DNA of 47,748 nucleotides, taken from Leptolyngbya cf. ectocarpi LEGE 11479. Lineage in GTDB: Bacteria > Cyanobacteriota > Cyanobacteriia > Phormidesmidales > Phormidesmidaceae. Both the position numbers and the translations under genes were made by a program. Below, one piece after another: positions 18,201-26,721 of this stretch (positions are counted from its first letter, which is position 1; the number at the start of each line of letters is the position of its first letter). The stretch lies in NCBI RefSeq assembly GCF_015207065.1, contig NZ_JADEXP010000007.1:1-47748 (forward strand), given 5' to 3'. The notes under the pieces are model-generated. The model made no database searches, was not told the origin of the DNA, and was given only the letters and a program-made list of their open reading frames with translations.

Positions 18201-20712
18201 ACATATCATCTAACTCTAGGTCCTCTGAGTCATCAGCCGTATTGTCATCTAAGGAGGCTGAAGGCTCTTCAGTAACCAGGTTCTCTCCAGAGACATCTTC
18301 GACAGAGGCCCACATATCATCTAACTCTAGGTCCTCTGAGTCATCAGCCGTACTGTCATCTAAGGAGGCTGATGCATCCTCTAGGGACTGCTCTAGGCCG
18401 GTCCCCAAATCAGATTCCTGAAGAGGGATGTCTGTTTCTAAAATCGTCCCAGCCGTATTGTTAGGATTGTCACCGCCCCAAATATCCTCTGATAGGTCAT
18501 CATCTGGCAAGCCCTCTACAGTAGCTTCTGCAGGCGCACTAATGCTAGCAGGAGCACTACTGTCCGCTGTTTCTGCGGTTTCCCACAGGTCATTTTCTAA
18601 AGCATCTGATTCAGTCTCTTGAGCGACAGATGCTGATTCTCCGACTGTAAAGAAATCGTCAAATTCAGCTGGACCGGACTCTGTTTCAGAGTTATCTGAT
18701 GGGCCAGGGATAGCAGTATCGATATCAAAGAAACCGTCTGAAACTGCATCTGTAGCCTGATCTACGCCAGTCTCCTCGGATGAGCCACCAAACAACGCGT
18801 CCATGCCGTGCTCGGCATCATCAACGGATAGGCCTAACTCTATATCCGAAAGCGCCTCCAAATCGTCAGCATTGGTACTGGCAGGACTATTATCTATTGG
18901 ATCTTCTAGCCCCTGGAGTTCATCTAAGCTCTCAACAGCTCCTGCTAACAGGTCCTCATTTGACTCAGTCTCTTCTGAAAGTTCGTCTAAGTCGCCAAAT
19001 AGCTCATCAACACTGGTGGAGGCATCCTCTCCTGGAAGAGAGTCATTAAATAAGTCATCAACACCTGACGCCGATTCTTCTGGAAGGGATGTGTTAAATA
19101 AATCATCAACACTGGAAGCAGCATCAGGGGCTGCATCCTCAAATAAGCCATCAATGGAGTCGAGGCTTTCAGGCAAGATGCTATCTTCTCTTGCTTCGGC
19201 GTTTTCGGCTGCGATCGCTGTGTTGTCTAGGTCTGCGATATCTACGTCTGCGATATCCAGGTCTGTGATATCCAGGTCTGTGATATCTAGGCCTGCGCTG
19301 TCTACCGGGTTGGTGAGGTCTCCTAGCCCGATATCGGAACTAGCTGAGCTATCAATACTTTCTGGAGTATCGCTTTCTGGAGTATCGCTTTCTGGAGTAT
19401 CGCTATCGCCAAATAGATCAGCGAGTTCGTTACCCGATTCAAAGTCATTGGGGCTAGTCCCTAAGGCCGATGAGTCATCGCTAAGCAGATCTTCAAAATC
19501 AGGAGCAATGTCGATATCCAAGGATTCAACAGGGTTTGCCGCTTCAGTGATGGGAATATCTTCTTCATCCCAGTCACTGTCAAGAGCATCCCCTCCCGTT
19601 TCAAACAGGTCGGCTAAGCTAGTCAACTCAGCAGCACCGACCTCTGGACCTGAGGGGGAGTTGGCAGCATCATTGAGCAGGTCATCTAAGGCGATACCTT
19701 CCTCAGCAGCATCGGCAGCCGCTTCTATGCTGCTGTCAACAGTGCTGCTGTCAACGGTTAAGTCTGGCTCCTCTAATATGGGCAAATCATCAATATCAGC
19801 TGACAAAGCACTGTCGGCACTGTCCAACTCGTTGCTGGCAAATAATGCGTCTAGATCGTCGGTGGCATTGGCAGGATCTCCCTGAGCTGCCAGGGTGTGC
19901 AATGTTTCTGAAATAGTTATTTCAGGTTCACGACCAGCTAAGACAAGGTCCTGTGCTTTTTTGATTTCTTTGATTAAGACTGGGGCTAGCGTGCGGTAGT
20001 CATTATTGCGATCGCACACCGCCCACCGAGAATACTTGACCAAACTCATCCACGTGGGCAGGTTAAACTGCTCACCTAGCCGCTCCAATCGCTGGCAACA
20101 GTCCTCCAAAGCAGCTCGGCTTTCCTCCGTATCAGCCTGCTTAAAACGAGCTAGCATCTCCCTCAGCGCAGCGGAAACATCACTACTAAAGACAAGTTTT
20201 AACGCACTTTCCTCAATCGGCTGAGGCACCGGATTTGAGGCGGTAACCGGCACAGCCTTCTCCTCTAGAAAATCGTTGGTATCTGCCGTTGCTACGAGCT
20301 GGTCTAAATGGCCCTGCAATTGCTGAAACACTGGCTCAACACCAGCCATAATGCTGCGCTCTTTATCCTCTGTGAGACCAAAAGGCCCTTGAAGCTGCTC
20401 TAAGAGCTCCTGCAAAGCGTCAAACACCCGCAAAAACATAGACTCCAAAGACCGATCAATCTGAATTGGAGCCTCTTTGAGCAACTTAAAATAATCTTCC
20501 AGTCGGTGGGCGGTGCGCTGCATACTCTCAATACCCAGCATTGCCGCCCCTCCCTTAACAGAGTGAGCCGCTCGAAACACCTCATTGGCCATCTCTGGAT
20601 TGCCGATGGTTGCCTGAAGATTCAGCAGACCCTGCTCAATCGTATTGAGATGATCCTTGGCTTCTTCAATGAAGTAGCCTAATATACGCTGTTGTTGTTC
20701 AGGCAGCATCAC
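15298..20712 (-). CDS. pilL: CheA-type hybrid histidine kinase PilL (pilus motility)
   Basis: This 1804-residue protein is the central kinase of the pilus-chemotaxis locus. An Hpt domain (1-110) has its phospho-accepting His near residue 50 in AAHSVKGGAAMLG. A helical segment reaches to about 285. Residues about 290-1140 are an extremely Asp/Glu/Ser-rich, probably disordered linker. CheA dimerisation (MRVSVNHLDNLSNLVGELVV, near 1160), an HATPase domain (HLVNNAITHGVETPEERR near 1370; GRGFGMDVVRTSL near 1470), a CheW-like domain (1490-1640) and a receiver with Asp in VFCDIEMPRMDG (near 1730) follow. It should autophosphorylate, driven by PilJ and PilI, and pass phosphate to PilG and PilH. The linker is far longer than in typical CheA proteins and contains DNA-level tandem repeats. 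Confidence 0.95.
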   Translation of the reverse strand: MMLPEQQQRILGYFIEEAKDHLNTIEQGLLNLQATIGNPEMANEVFRAAHSVKGGAAMLGIESMQRTAHRLEDYFKLLKEAPIQIDRSLESMFLRVFDALQELLEQLQGPFGLTEDKERSIMAGVEPVFQQLQGHLDQLVATADTNDFLEEKAVPVTASNPVPQPIEESALKLVFSSDVSAALREMLARFKQADTEESRAALEDCCQRLERLGEQFNLPTWMSLVKYSRWAVCDRNNDYRTLAPVLIKEIKKAQDLVLAGREPEITISETLHTLAAQGDPANATDDLDALFASNELDSADSALSADIDDLPILEEPDLTVDSSTVDSSIEAAADAAEEGIALDDLLNDAANSPSGPEVGAAELTSLADLFETGGDALDSDWDEEDIPITEAANPVESLDIDIAPDFEDLLSDDSSALGTSPNDFESGNELADLFGDSDTPESDTPESDTPESIDSSASSDIGLGDLTNPVDSAGLDITDLDITDLDIADVDIADLDNTAIAAENAEAREDSILPESLDSIDGLFEDAAPDAASSVDDLFNTSLPEESASGVDDLFNDSLPGEDASTSVDELFGDLDELSEETESNEDLLAGAVESLDELQGLEDPIDNSPASTNADDLEALSDIELGLSVDDAEHGMDALFGGSSEETGVDQATDAVSDGFFDIDTAIPGPSDNSETESGPAEFDDFFTVGESASVAQETESDALENDLWETAETADSSAPASISAPAEATVEGLPDDDLSEDIWGGDNPNNTAGTILETDIPLQESDLGTGLEQSLEDASASLDDSTADDSEDLELDDMWASVEDVSGENLVTEEPSASLDDNTADDSEDLELDDMWASVEDVSGENLVAETDPVASDMFSDMASPETTGLADVFGNDATELDDLTIDLGHQPEAQSSLGAESLDADLDELSSDTVESDSSLDSLFDAAELAAEPGAESDVAALGDLGDLTLDEPEASPLDASGLNIPDLNLTSDTLPGENSLEENSDGLDDAILSTPPANDIDFDLLDLEDGGIVTGFVMDEDDLEPVGGHAAAVAENDNVGNGGDSGDLDLIEEMDEAAEPIASSPLDEAQIGDDIASADSSNDFGDLEALLETPVEVSSPAQPTPPAQDIDDEFGDLEALLQDADQTLAPTSASSSTSYRPPANRLSGRRMITDQTMRVSVNHLDNLSNLVGELVVNRNTLEQDQERLRQFLDNLLFQVQQLNDVGQRMRDLYERSLLESSLISSRQSYHVTAAGVPAETNSELGDHATGESFDALEMDRFTGFHTLSQEMIELIVRVRESASDIAYTVESSDQVTRQFRQVTNQLQEGLNKARMVQFAQTAARLPRAVRDISLKCGKEARLVVEGRDILIDKMILEQLYDPMTHLVNNAITHGVETPEERRQAGKTPEGVITIRAFYQGNQTVISVGDDGAGINPDVVKQKALQKGLISQADVQTMTVLDVYDLLFHPGFSTRDQADDFAGRGFGMDVVRTSLADIRGNITIDSELGRGTNFTIRLPLTLSISKALSCISNQARIAFPMDGVEDMFDVSRERIQQNDQEQDCILWRDTLLPFQNLSDLLSFNRTLGRGRVYGGNQDENMISIVVLRSTNSFIALEVDQVMGEQEIVIKQLEGPVPKPTGIAGATVLGDGRVMPIADVLELIDLAMGRVRREPNAAVWTQSDDAPPEEISKVKSEPTVLIVDDSITVRELLSMSFNKVGYRVEQARDGQEAWEKLRSGLPCDLVFCDIEMPRMDGLELLSRLQKDDGLQQIPIAMLTSRGADRHRQMAVELGASGYFTKPYLEEALLDAAQKMLHGDKLV
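18163..18372 (-). repeat. 111-bp tandem repeat inside pilL
   Basis: A 111-bp unit (37 codons) occurs at 18163-18273 and again from 18274 to about 18372, with only a few differences over the shared part. Both copies encode the block DSEDLELDDMWASVEDVSGE preceded by an ASLDD piece. The unit length is a multiple of three and the near identity shows a recent in-frame duplication. It lies in the acidic linker, where length change is probably tolerated. Confidence 0.9.
19231..19305 (-). repeat. 15-bp tandem repeats inside pilL
   Basis: Five consecutive 15-bp units of the form GTCTGYGATATCYAS (+ strand; the last is divergent) encode D-x-x-D-(L/V) pentads such as LDITDLDITDLDIADVD. The five-residue spacing with hydrophobic residues every fifth position resembles a very short pentapeptide-repeat run, but it is too short to support a solenoid. 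Simple slippage expansion explains it as well. Confidence 0.8.
19361..19404 (-). repeat. Three 15-bp units inside pilL
   Basis: TCTGGAGTATCGCTT occurs three times in a row (the third copy lacks its last base), encoding SDTPE three times. This is the third in-frame repeat expansion in the PilL acidic linker. Confidence 0.85.
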
Positions 20713-20773
20713 CCTCGTCTCCCTAGATGAAAATTGTCTTTAATACTCCGACAAGTAATCAGCCCTGAATAGA

Positions 20774-23680
20774 CTACTTTTTTTCACTCTCCACCTTAAA
20801 CCGCTCAACTGATGTCAGCAGATCGCGAGCCACACCCACCAGATTCTGCAAAGAGGCCGATACCCGCTGCGACTCTTGAGAAGTCTCTTGGGCTGTTAAC
20901 TCAACCGATTGCATTACCTGAGCCACGGCTCGCGAGGTTTCCGTCTGTTCAACCGTATCAGCTGTAATGGAACGCACCAATACATCAATTCGATTCGATA
21001 CCTGGATAATATCCTCCAGAGAACGTTTTGCCTGTTCTGCCAGCCGTGTTCCCTCAATCACCTGCTGGGTACCCTCTTCCATCGCTGTCATTACACCACT
21101 GGTCTCACCTTGAATTTGCAAAACAATTTGCTCAATCTCTTTCGACGCCTTGGCAGCGCGATCCGCCAGCTGACGCACCTCGTCAGCTACAATGGCAAAA
21201 CCTCGCCCAGCCTCACCAGCACGGGCAGCCTCAATACTGGCATTGAGTGCTAACAAGTTAGTCCGAGATGCAATCTGCGAAATCAAGGCAACGATTTTAG
21301 AAATTTCTTGAGATGACTCCGCCAGACGCTTCACCTTGCGGGTCGTTTCAGCAACTGTCTCTCGAATCTCTAAAATACCGGCCACTGTTCGTTCTACCGC
21401 TTCTCCCCCTCGCAATGCCGTGGCTGATGCCGAGCGCGCCACCTCTTCCGCCTCTCGAGCACTATCGGCCACCCGCTGAATTGACTCAGTCATCACCTGC
21501 ACAGAATTCAGGGTCACTGCCAATTCCTCAGCCTGACGCAGCGCGTCCGCCGACAAGCTACGGGCAAACATTTCATTATCAGACGAACTCTTGGTCACCT
21601 GTAGAGCCGCAGCGCTAACCTGCTGCACAATTTCCCGTAGATTCTGAATTGTCAAATTAAATGAGTCAGCAACCGCGCCCAAAACGTCAGCGGTCACTTC
21701 CGCCTGTACGGTTAAATCACCCCGAGCTGCACCTTCTACATCATCTAGCAACCGAATTACCTGGCGCTGTAGATCTTCTTTGGCCTGCTCTTGCTCTTGA
21801 GCTTTGCGCTGAGCTTCACTGGTGGTGGTCAAAATCACCCGAGCCATTTGGTTAAACCCTGTAGCCAGCTGACCCAGATCGTCGCTCGAGTAAGCGGTTG
21901 CTCGAGCATTGAGGTCACCTTGTGACACTAGATCAAACTGCTGTCGCAGGTTGTCAATCGAGCGCTTAGCCTCACGATCAATTAGAAAGCCTAAACCGAG
22001 CACCGTGCATACGCTAGCAATACCAGCCGCCCCCGCCATCGCAGCAGGATATACCCGAGCAATTAAATTTCGACTTTCTGACGATGTATCATCCGGCAAT
22101 CGACCTAGGGTAGCCAAATTAACACCTGCGACCGCAATCATCGCCGCCAAGCCCGCTGCTCCCGCCATCAGCTTACGCTTAGTTCCCAAAGGAGCGTTTG
22201 TCAGCATGCTCAACGGGCTATCATCTTCCACCTCAGGAACCACCACAGGTGACTCCTCTCCTTGGGTAAATGAGGGCAGCTGATCAGCCGTTTCAATACT
22301 GAAGATGTCATCATCTCCGATCATTGCTTGATCGTCATCTTCAACCAAGCTAAACCCAGAACCGCCACGGCTCGCTGGGTCGTCAGAAAAGATTCCCTCT
22401 GACCCCACGGAGGGCTCTGTCAGTTCAGTAGACCCTTCAGACAGATCAAAATCTGGCAGACTACCTAAATCATCAAACTCATCGAATTCATCAAGAAAAT
22501 CAATATCGCCTTGCTGACTTTCCAGCCCCTCCATGGTGTCAACACCTGGAAACGTCTGTCCCCCTGCAGGAAAGGTCTGCTCGCCGTTTTCATCATCCAT
22601 TAAATCATCAGGAGCAGCCTCAATGCCTGAGAGCGTTGACGCTTCATCAAACTCTAAACCTTCTATAGGGCTATCAGCCTGAATACCCCCCTCAGGTTCC
22701 ATCATAAAGAGGGTTTTGTCTTCAGGCTCCTCCTCCAACAGACCCGGCGCAATATCTGGATTATCAACCTCTAACGCACTGCCAGTTTCCAGAAAATCAT
22801 CCACGGCAGGGAAATCAGCAAAGCCATCCTCAGTACCGCCCTCCGATGGAAATGCATCGTCAAAATCGTCTTGATCAAATTGCGATAGCTCTTGGACAAC
22901 GGGCGAAGGTTCATCGCGGACAACACTATCGAGGGTAATCTCGTCTTCCTCAGAAGACTCGATCAAATCTTCCAAACTACTGTCAGCAAACGGATCCAAT
23001 AATTCAGCATTGCCTAAATCGCCCCCTACTGACAAATCGCCAATGTCACCGATGGAAAATGGGTCGTCATCACCGGCTATGTCCACATCTTGCTCACCAG
23101 ACGTGCTTTCATAATCAGCGGTAGCATTAAAGGGATCGGCCATTGCTGCAGTGGCTAGATCATAACCATCGTCACCAACTAAGACATCAGGCTCGTCAAC
23201 ACTCAAATCAGGCGGCGGTTCTGCCACCGCTGAGCTAGGTTGAATACTGGCACCGTCTGCCTCTTCAAAGGACAGGTCTAATCCAGCACTCAAATCATCA
23301 GCATCGTCCCCCATGTCCCCGTAGAGTTCTATGGAGTCGAATAGGCCATCTGCAGTAATCTCGTCCATACCGCCGCCATTACCATCAACCTGGATCTGCC
23401 CCACATCCATCTGCTCGGCATAGGTCAGACCATTGTTGGCATAGTTTACGAACTCAGGATCAGAGGTTAAATTCAGGACAGATTTGTACTGAGTACGGGC
23501 CACATCGTATGCACTAAGACCGTAGCAATAGATATGCCCCTTGAGCAGGAGCACATTCGGATCGCTCGGGTAGTTTTCCGCTAGTTGCTCAATGAGGTCA
23601 GCAGCTTGCTCATAACTGCCCTGCATGTATGCGCGCTCTGCCGCTTGATATGTCTGAGCGTAATCTATACCCGATGCCAT
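20774..23680 (-). CDS. pilJ: Methyl-accepting chemotaxis protein PilJ with cytoplasmic TPR/acidic N-terminus
   Basis: The receptor has 968 residues. Residues 1-110 are TPR-like ([20 protein letters not shown]). About 110-495 are acidic and probably disordered. Two hydrophobic helices near 505-525 and 545-565 are separated by only about 20 residues, so there is no real periplasmic sensor domain. HAMP segments follow (about 565-620, and a second near 645-690), then the coiled-coil signalling domain. The hairpin tip, [20 protein letters not shown] near 820, contacts CheA and CheW. Signals are probably sensed in the cytoplasm through the N-terminal half. The gene lies 61 bp before pilL and 51 bp after pilI, so they form one operon. 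Confidence 0.95.
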   Translation of the reverse strand: MASGIDYAQTYQAAERAYMQGSYEQAADLIEQLAENYPSDPNVLLLKGHIYCYGLSAYDVARTQYKSVLNLTSDPEFVNYANNGLTYAEQMDVGQIQVDGNGGGMDEITADGLFDSIELYGDMGDDADDLSAGLDLSFEEADGASIQPSSAVAEPPPDLSVDEPDVLVGDDGYDLATAAMADPFNATADYESTSGEQDVDIAGDDDPFSIGDIGDLSVGGDLGNAELLDPFADSSLEDLIESSEEDEITLDSVVRDEPSPVVQELSQFDQDDFDDAFPSEGGTEDGFADFPAVDDFLETGSALEVDNPDIAPGLLEEEPEDKTLFMMEPEGGIQADSPIEGLEFDEASTLSGIEAAPDDLMDDENGEQTFPAGGQTFPGVDTMEGLESQQGDIDFLDEFDEFDDLGSLPDFDLSEGSTELTEPSVGSEGIFSDDPASRGGSGFSLVEDDDQAMIGDDDIFSIETADQLPSFTQGEESPVVVPEVEDDSPLSMLTNAPLGTKRKLMAGAAGLAAMIAVAGVNLATLGRLPDDTSSESRNLIARVYPAAMAGAAGIASVCTVLGLGFLIDREAKRSIDNLRQQFDLVSQGDLNARATAYSSDDLGQLATGFNQMARVILTTTSEAQRKAQEQEQAKEDLQRQVIRLLDDVEGAARGDLTVQAEVTADVLGAVADSFNLTIQNLREIVQQVSAAALQVTKSSSDNEMFARSLSADALRQAEELAVTLNSVQVMTESIQRVADSAREAEEVARSASATALRGGEAVERTVAGILEIRETVAETTRKVKRLAESSQEISKIVALISQIASRTNLLALNASIEAARAGEAGRGFAIVADEVRQLADRAAKASKEIEQIVLQIQGETSGVMTAMEEGTQQVIEGTRLAEQAKRSLEDIIQVSNRIDVLVRSITADTVEQTETSRAVAQVMQSVELTAQETSQESQRVSASLQNLVGVARDLLTSVERFKVESEKK

Positions 23681-23731
23681 CTGTAATCTCCTGCCAGTCT
23701 AAACATCTCCATCTTGTCAAACCCGTTTAAG

Positions 23732-24262
23732 CTAAGCTGCCCAGCGCGCTGAACGCAAAATGGCAACGTGGTCTAATAAGCGTAATGAGCGGTCCGCATT
23801 GGCGCCTAACACCCATTCCCCCCGCAGGAAAGGTGCCATTGTATCGGAATAGTCACGAGACATTTTCATTTGCTCTGCGTCTAGCCAATCTGTGCCAACT
23901 ATCTGATTAACGGCTAAGCCTAACATAGTCCCCTGATGTTCAACAGCAATCACTGGAATTTCTGCCCTGTCAGTATTCATCGGCTGGGGATAACCCAGAA
24001 ACTGACCCAGATCAGCGACCCAAATAACTCGTCCCTGTTCGTTTAAGGTACCAAGTAAAAGCGGTGAAACATTGGGGACGGGGGTAATCCGATCGGGAGG
24101 ATTTTCAATAATCCGACGAATACCAATAGCAGGTAAGGCAAACTCATCGTTGGAACCCACATAAAATCGCAGATGAAGTTCACCATCGGGCGTTTCAATT
24201 TTTTGTAGCTCAGGATCTTGATCCTGCCCTGTTCCGGTTTGAAAGTCTGGATTACCTACCAT
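23732..24262 (-). CDS. pilI: CheW-like adaptor PilI
   Basis: This 176-residue protein is a single CheW domain. It has FYVGSNDEFALPAIGIRRII at about 32-51, a PNVSPLLLGTLNEQGRVIWV stretch typical of the CheW second subdomain, and AVEHQGTMLGLAVNQIVG near 128-145. It would couple the PilJ receptor to the PilL kinase. A run of about 25 polar residues precedes the domain. It lies 31 bp downstream of pilH, in operon order pilH-pilI-pilJ. Confidence 0.92.
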   Translation of the reverse strand: MVGNPDFQTGTGQDQDPELQKIETPDGELHLRFYVGSNDEFALPAIGIRRIIENPPDRITPVPNVSPLLLGTLNEQGRVIWVADLGQFLGYPQPMNTDRAEIPVIAVEHQGTMLGLAVNQIVGTDWLDAEQMKMSRDYSDTMAPFLRGEWVLGANADRSLRLLDHVAILRSARWAA

Positions 24263-24293
24263 CGGCCCCTATTCCCTCATGAATCATTGGCAT

Positions 24294-24659
24294 CTAATCA
24301 CGTAGCAGCTGCTTGACTGTACCCACTAGTTCAGTTGGCTGAAATGGTTTGGCGATGTAAGCATCGGCCCCTTGCTTCATACCCCAATAGCGGTCAAACT
24401 CCTCTCCTTTAGAAGAACACAGTACAACTGGCAAATTCTGAGTTGCAGGGTCAGACTTGATGCGCCTGCAGACTTCGTAGCCATTCATGCGAGGCATAAC
24501 GATATCTAAAACGACTAAATCAGGCAAATCACCCTGGATATGAGCCAACGCTTCAACGCCATCACTAGCAACGGTAACTTTAAGACCATTACCCTTCAAT
24601 AGGTCAATAATCATTTCTCGTTGGGCAACACTGTCTTCCACTACTAAAACCGTACTCAT
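24294..24659 (-). CDS. pilH: CheY-like response regulator PilH
   Basis: The 121-residue product is a lone receiver domain. The acidic pocket is in VLVVEDSVAQRE (Glu8/Asp9), the phospho-accepting Asp near residue 52 lies in LVVLDIVMPRMNGYEVC, the conserved Ser is in VVLCSSKGEEF, and the Lys is in AYIAKPFQPTEL. It has no output domain, so it works through protein contacts or as a phosphate sink for PilL. A 312-bp space separates it from pilG, which suggests that an internal promoter may serve pilHIJL. Confidence 0.94.
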   Translation of the reverse strand: MSTVLVVEDSVAQREMIIDLLKGNGLKVTVASDGVEALAHIQGDLPDLVVLDIVMPRMNGYEVCRRIKSDPATQNLPVVLCSSKGEEFDRYWGMKQGADAYIAKPFQPTELVGTVKQLLRD

Positions 24660-24971
24660 AACCTGAATTTCGCCGTTTTAGACCGGTTCATATTTCGATT
24701 CAACCCATTATGCCCTTCTAGGGGGAAATAGCTAGTTGAGTAGTATGCCCAGTTGATTATGACCATTTAGGCAATCAAATTAGTCAATCAGCGATTGGTT
24801 AGCTAAGCCATGAGACCAGTAATGCACACCCTACCGCTTGTGCCTAATAAAATACCCGTCCATATCTAATTTATTAAACTTTCATCAAAATTCTTTTGTT
24901 TATGTGATGTTCGACACGTAACCGGGGCAGTAATTCAGCCAGTAAACAGCGTTGATCACTGAACGGGTTGA
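24660..24971. other. Gap between pilG and pilH
   Basis: This 312-bp A+T-rich stretch lies inside an otherwise tight operon. I see no open frame with a ribosome site and no strong hairpin. Loose repeats of CAATCA/GTCAATCAGCGATTGG type occur around 24773-24800. It may hold an internal promoter for pilHIJL. Confidence 0.4.
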
Positions 24972-26186
24972 TTAAGGACTACTCCAGCTTTCAGGATTTA
25001 ATGTGGCCGATATTTCTTGCTCCAGCAAGGTTTCAGGGTGAAGACGCTTGGGATTGCCGCAGCCGACATATTTTTCTACTAACGCTAAGAGTTCAGGCTC
25101 ATTAAAGGGTTTGGTTAAGTAGTCTGTGGCTCCGACCATATTGGCCTTAACGCGATCCACAAAGCTGTCCTTACCGGTCAGCATAATAATGGGTACTGCT
25201 TGAAAGCAGGGAGCCTGTCGAAGCATGGCGCACAGCTGATGTCCTTCTAGGTCAGGCATCGCCACATCACAGAGGATGAGATCTGGTTTCAGACTAAAGA
25301 GTAAACTCAACGCTTTGACTGGGCTGCCAATGGAGGTAACTTCATAGCCATTGGCATCTAGCATCATTTCTATGGCCTGACGCACAGATAGGGTGTCATC
25401 AATGCAAACAATACGAGGAACAACGTTGATAATGGAGTCTTTGGTGTGGTGGCTAGAGGCTAACTGTGGATGATGCAGTAGTTGAAGCTTGCCTTGTTGC
25501 ATATAGGGATATAACTCATGGGCAATGCTAAAAATATTGCGATTGAGGTGACGTGAAATCTGAATAATGGACGTTTTGCCATTAGCCATTGCTAAAAGTG
25601 GGGACAGGTTCGACGCGAGAGCTGAGCGATAGGACTCTAAGAGCAGTGGACAATCATCAAACGAGCTGAAGTGAGGCTGTAGCTGCAGCCATCCCTGGAG
25701 TTGCCGAATGACTCGTTTAACGATAGGACTAATGCTAAAGTCAGTCAGCTGGGGGCTCAGAGATGCTCTGAAACGAAAGGAAAATCGACCCTGGTGCAAG
25801 CTGATCACCTCAAACAGGGTTTCCTCGATCAGACGATATAAGGTTGACCGTGCCTGTTGGGTGGTGAGGTGGCTATTCTCTAGTAACCACCAAAGAGTGC
25901 CATACTCTGGCGGTCGCAGTGGAGCTAGATTAGATAGATTAACAGCAGCCCAATTGATCGAAAGATGGAGGGGATGCAATATATCCCGTAGGCGATCGAG
26001 TTGCTCATTTGTGCGTCCGGCATAGAGAATGCCTCCATTGGCAAAAAATACGAGCCATGAATTGGTCTGTCCTTCTACGGTGGCATGCTCATCAAAAGAT
26101 TCGATGTAAAGTTCTCCAGTTTGCTGACCAATGTCAATCAGTTGGAAAATACTGCGAATATCCAGCTCGCTTAACTGGCCCTGCAT
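24972..26186 (-). CDS. pilG: PatA-type response regulator PilG
   Basis: From the ATG at 26184-26186 the protein has about 404 residues. That start is preferred because AGGA stands 8 bases before it and it begins MQGQLSELDIRSIFQLI, the normal PATAN-domain start; a frame-extending ATG at 26246 would add 20 unlikely residues. The PATAN/DUF4388 region (about 1-250) shows TGELYIES and WLVFFANGGILYAGR. The receiver (about 260-380) has IVCIDDTLSVRQ, the phospho-Asp in LILCDVAMPDLEGHQ, IIMLTGKDS and DYLTKPF. In cyanobacterial motility systems such proteins act beside PilH as PilL targets that control pilus placement. Confidence 0.9.
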   Translation of the reverse strand: MQGQLSELDIRSIFQLIDIGQQTGELYIESFDEHATVEGQTNSWLVFFANGGILYAGRTNEQLDRLRDILHPLHLSINWAAVNLSNLAPLRPPEYGTLWWLLENSHLTTQQARSTLYRLIEETLFEVISLHQGRFSFRFRASLSPQLTDFSISPIVKRVIRQLQGWLQLQPHFSSFDDCPLLLESYRSALASNLSPLLAMANGKTSIIQISRHLNRNIFSIAHELYPYMQQGKLQLLHHPQLASSHHTKDSIINVVPRIVCIDDTLSVRQAIEMMLDANGYEVTSIGSPVKALSLLFSLKPDLILCDVAMPDLEGHQLCAMLRQAPCFQAVPIIMLTGKDSFVDRVKANMVGATDYLTKPFNEPELLALVEKYVGCGNPKRLHPETLLEQEISATLNPESWSSP

Positions 26187-26721
26187 AGATTTTGTCCTAA
26201 GGATTTGGCACTTGGTAACTAGGTTGGCTACATTGATACACGGCATTAGCTACAATTATTAGCATTTAACAGTAGCTATACTGTTGTCGGATGGGGTAAC
26301 TCTCTGGTTCAGGTGATTTAGCTATTTTTTATAAAGTAGTGGCATAGTTCTATGTGAATGGCATGTACTGGTAAACGTTTACTACCCACATGCCTGCTCA
26401 GGAATGTACATATTAAGGAGAAAGGTATCAACACATTAAGGCATCAGCACATTAGGGTAGTGTCTAAGTCCGAGCGATTAGGGAATTGTTTTTATAGATA
26501 GAGTTTTCCGCTTAAGGCAGATACACTGGGTGAGCTGCTCGATTTTTTAGAAACTATCGTTAACTGTAGATAAGATATTTCTCAGGTATAGCTATTGATC
26601 TTGCTGAAATATATAAATACATTGCCTTGGGCTTCTATATTACTAACTGAACGATACGTAGATGTTGTGTAGGTAAATAGCTGTTACTGATAGCTATTGG
26701 TTAGACGAAGGGGATGCCAGC
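26187..26721. promoter_or_regulatory. Divergent pilG-hmpF promoter region with nested dyad
   Basis: This 535-bp gap lies between two divergently read motility genes. A nested dyad sits at 26360-26394: GGCATGT at 26360-26366 pairs with ACATGCC at 26388-26394 around the perfect palindrome GTAAACGTTTAC at 26371-26382. Just beyond it is a 16-bp-period imperfect direct repeat, ATCAACACATTAAGG at 26427-26441 and ATCAGCACATTAGGG at 26443-26457. These are good candidates for regulator binding sites; the regulator is unknown. I see no small gene here. Confidence 0.5.

Noticed and set aside
18803-19885. 360-codon Ser-rich open frame antisense to pilL
   Set aside because: It mirrors the Asp/Ser-rich repeat region of PilL; the low-complexity codons leave the opposite strand free of stops. 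Composition is Ser/Ala/Leu only and there is no ribosome site.
21909-22283. 124-codon open frame antisense to pilJ
   Set aside because: It lies entirely inside the membrane/HAMP part of a certain gene and has no recognisable domain.
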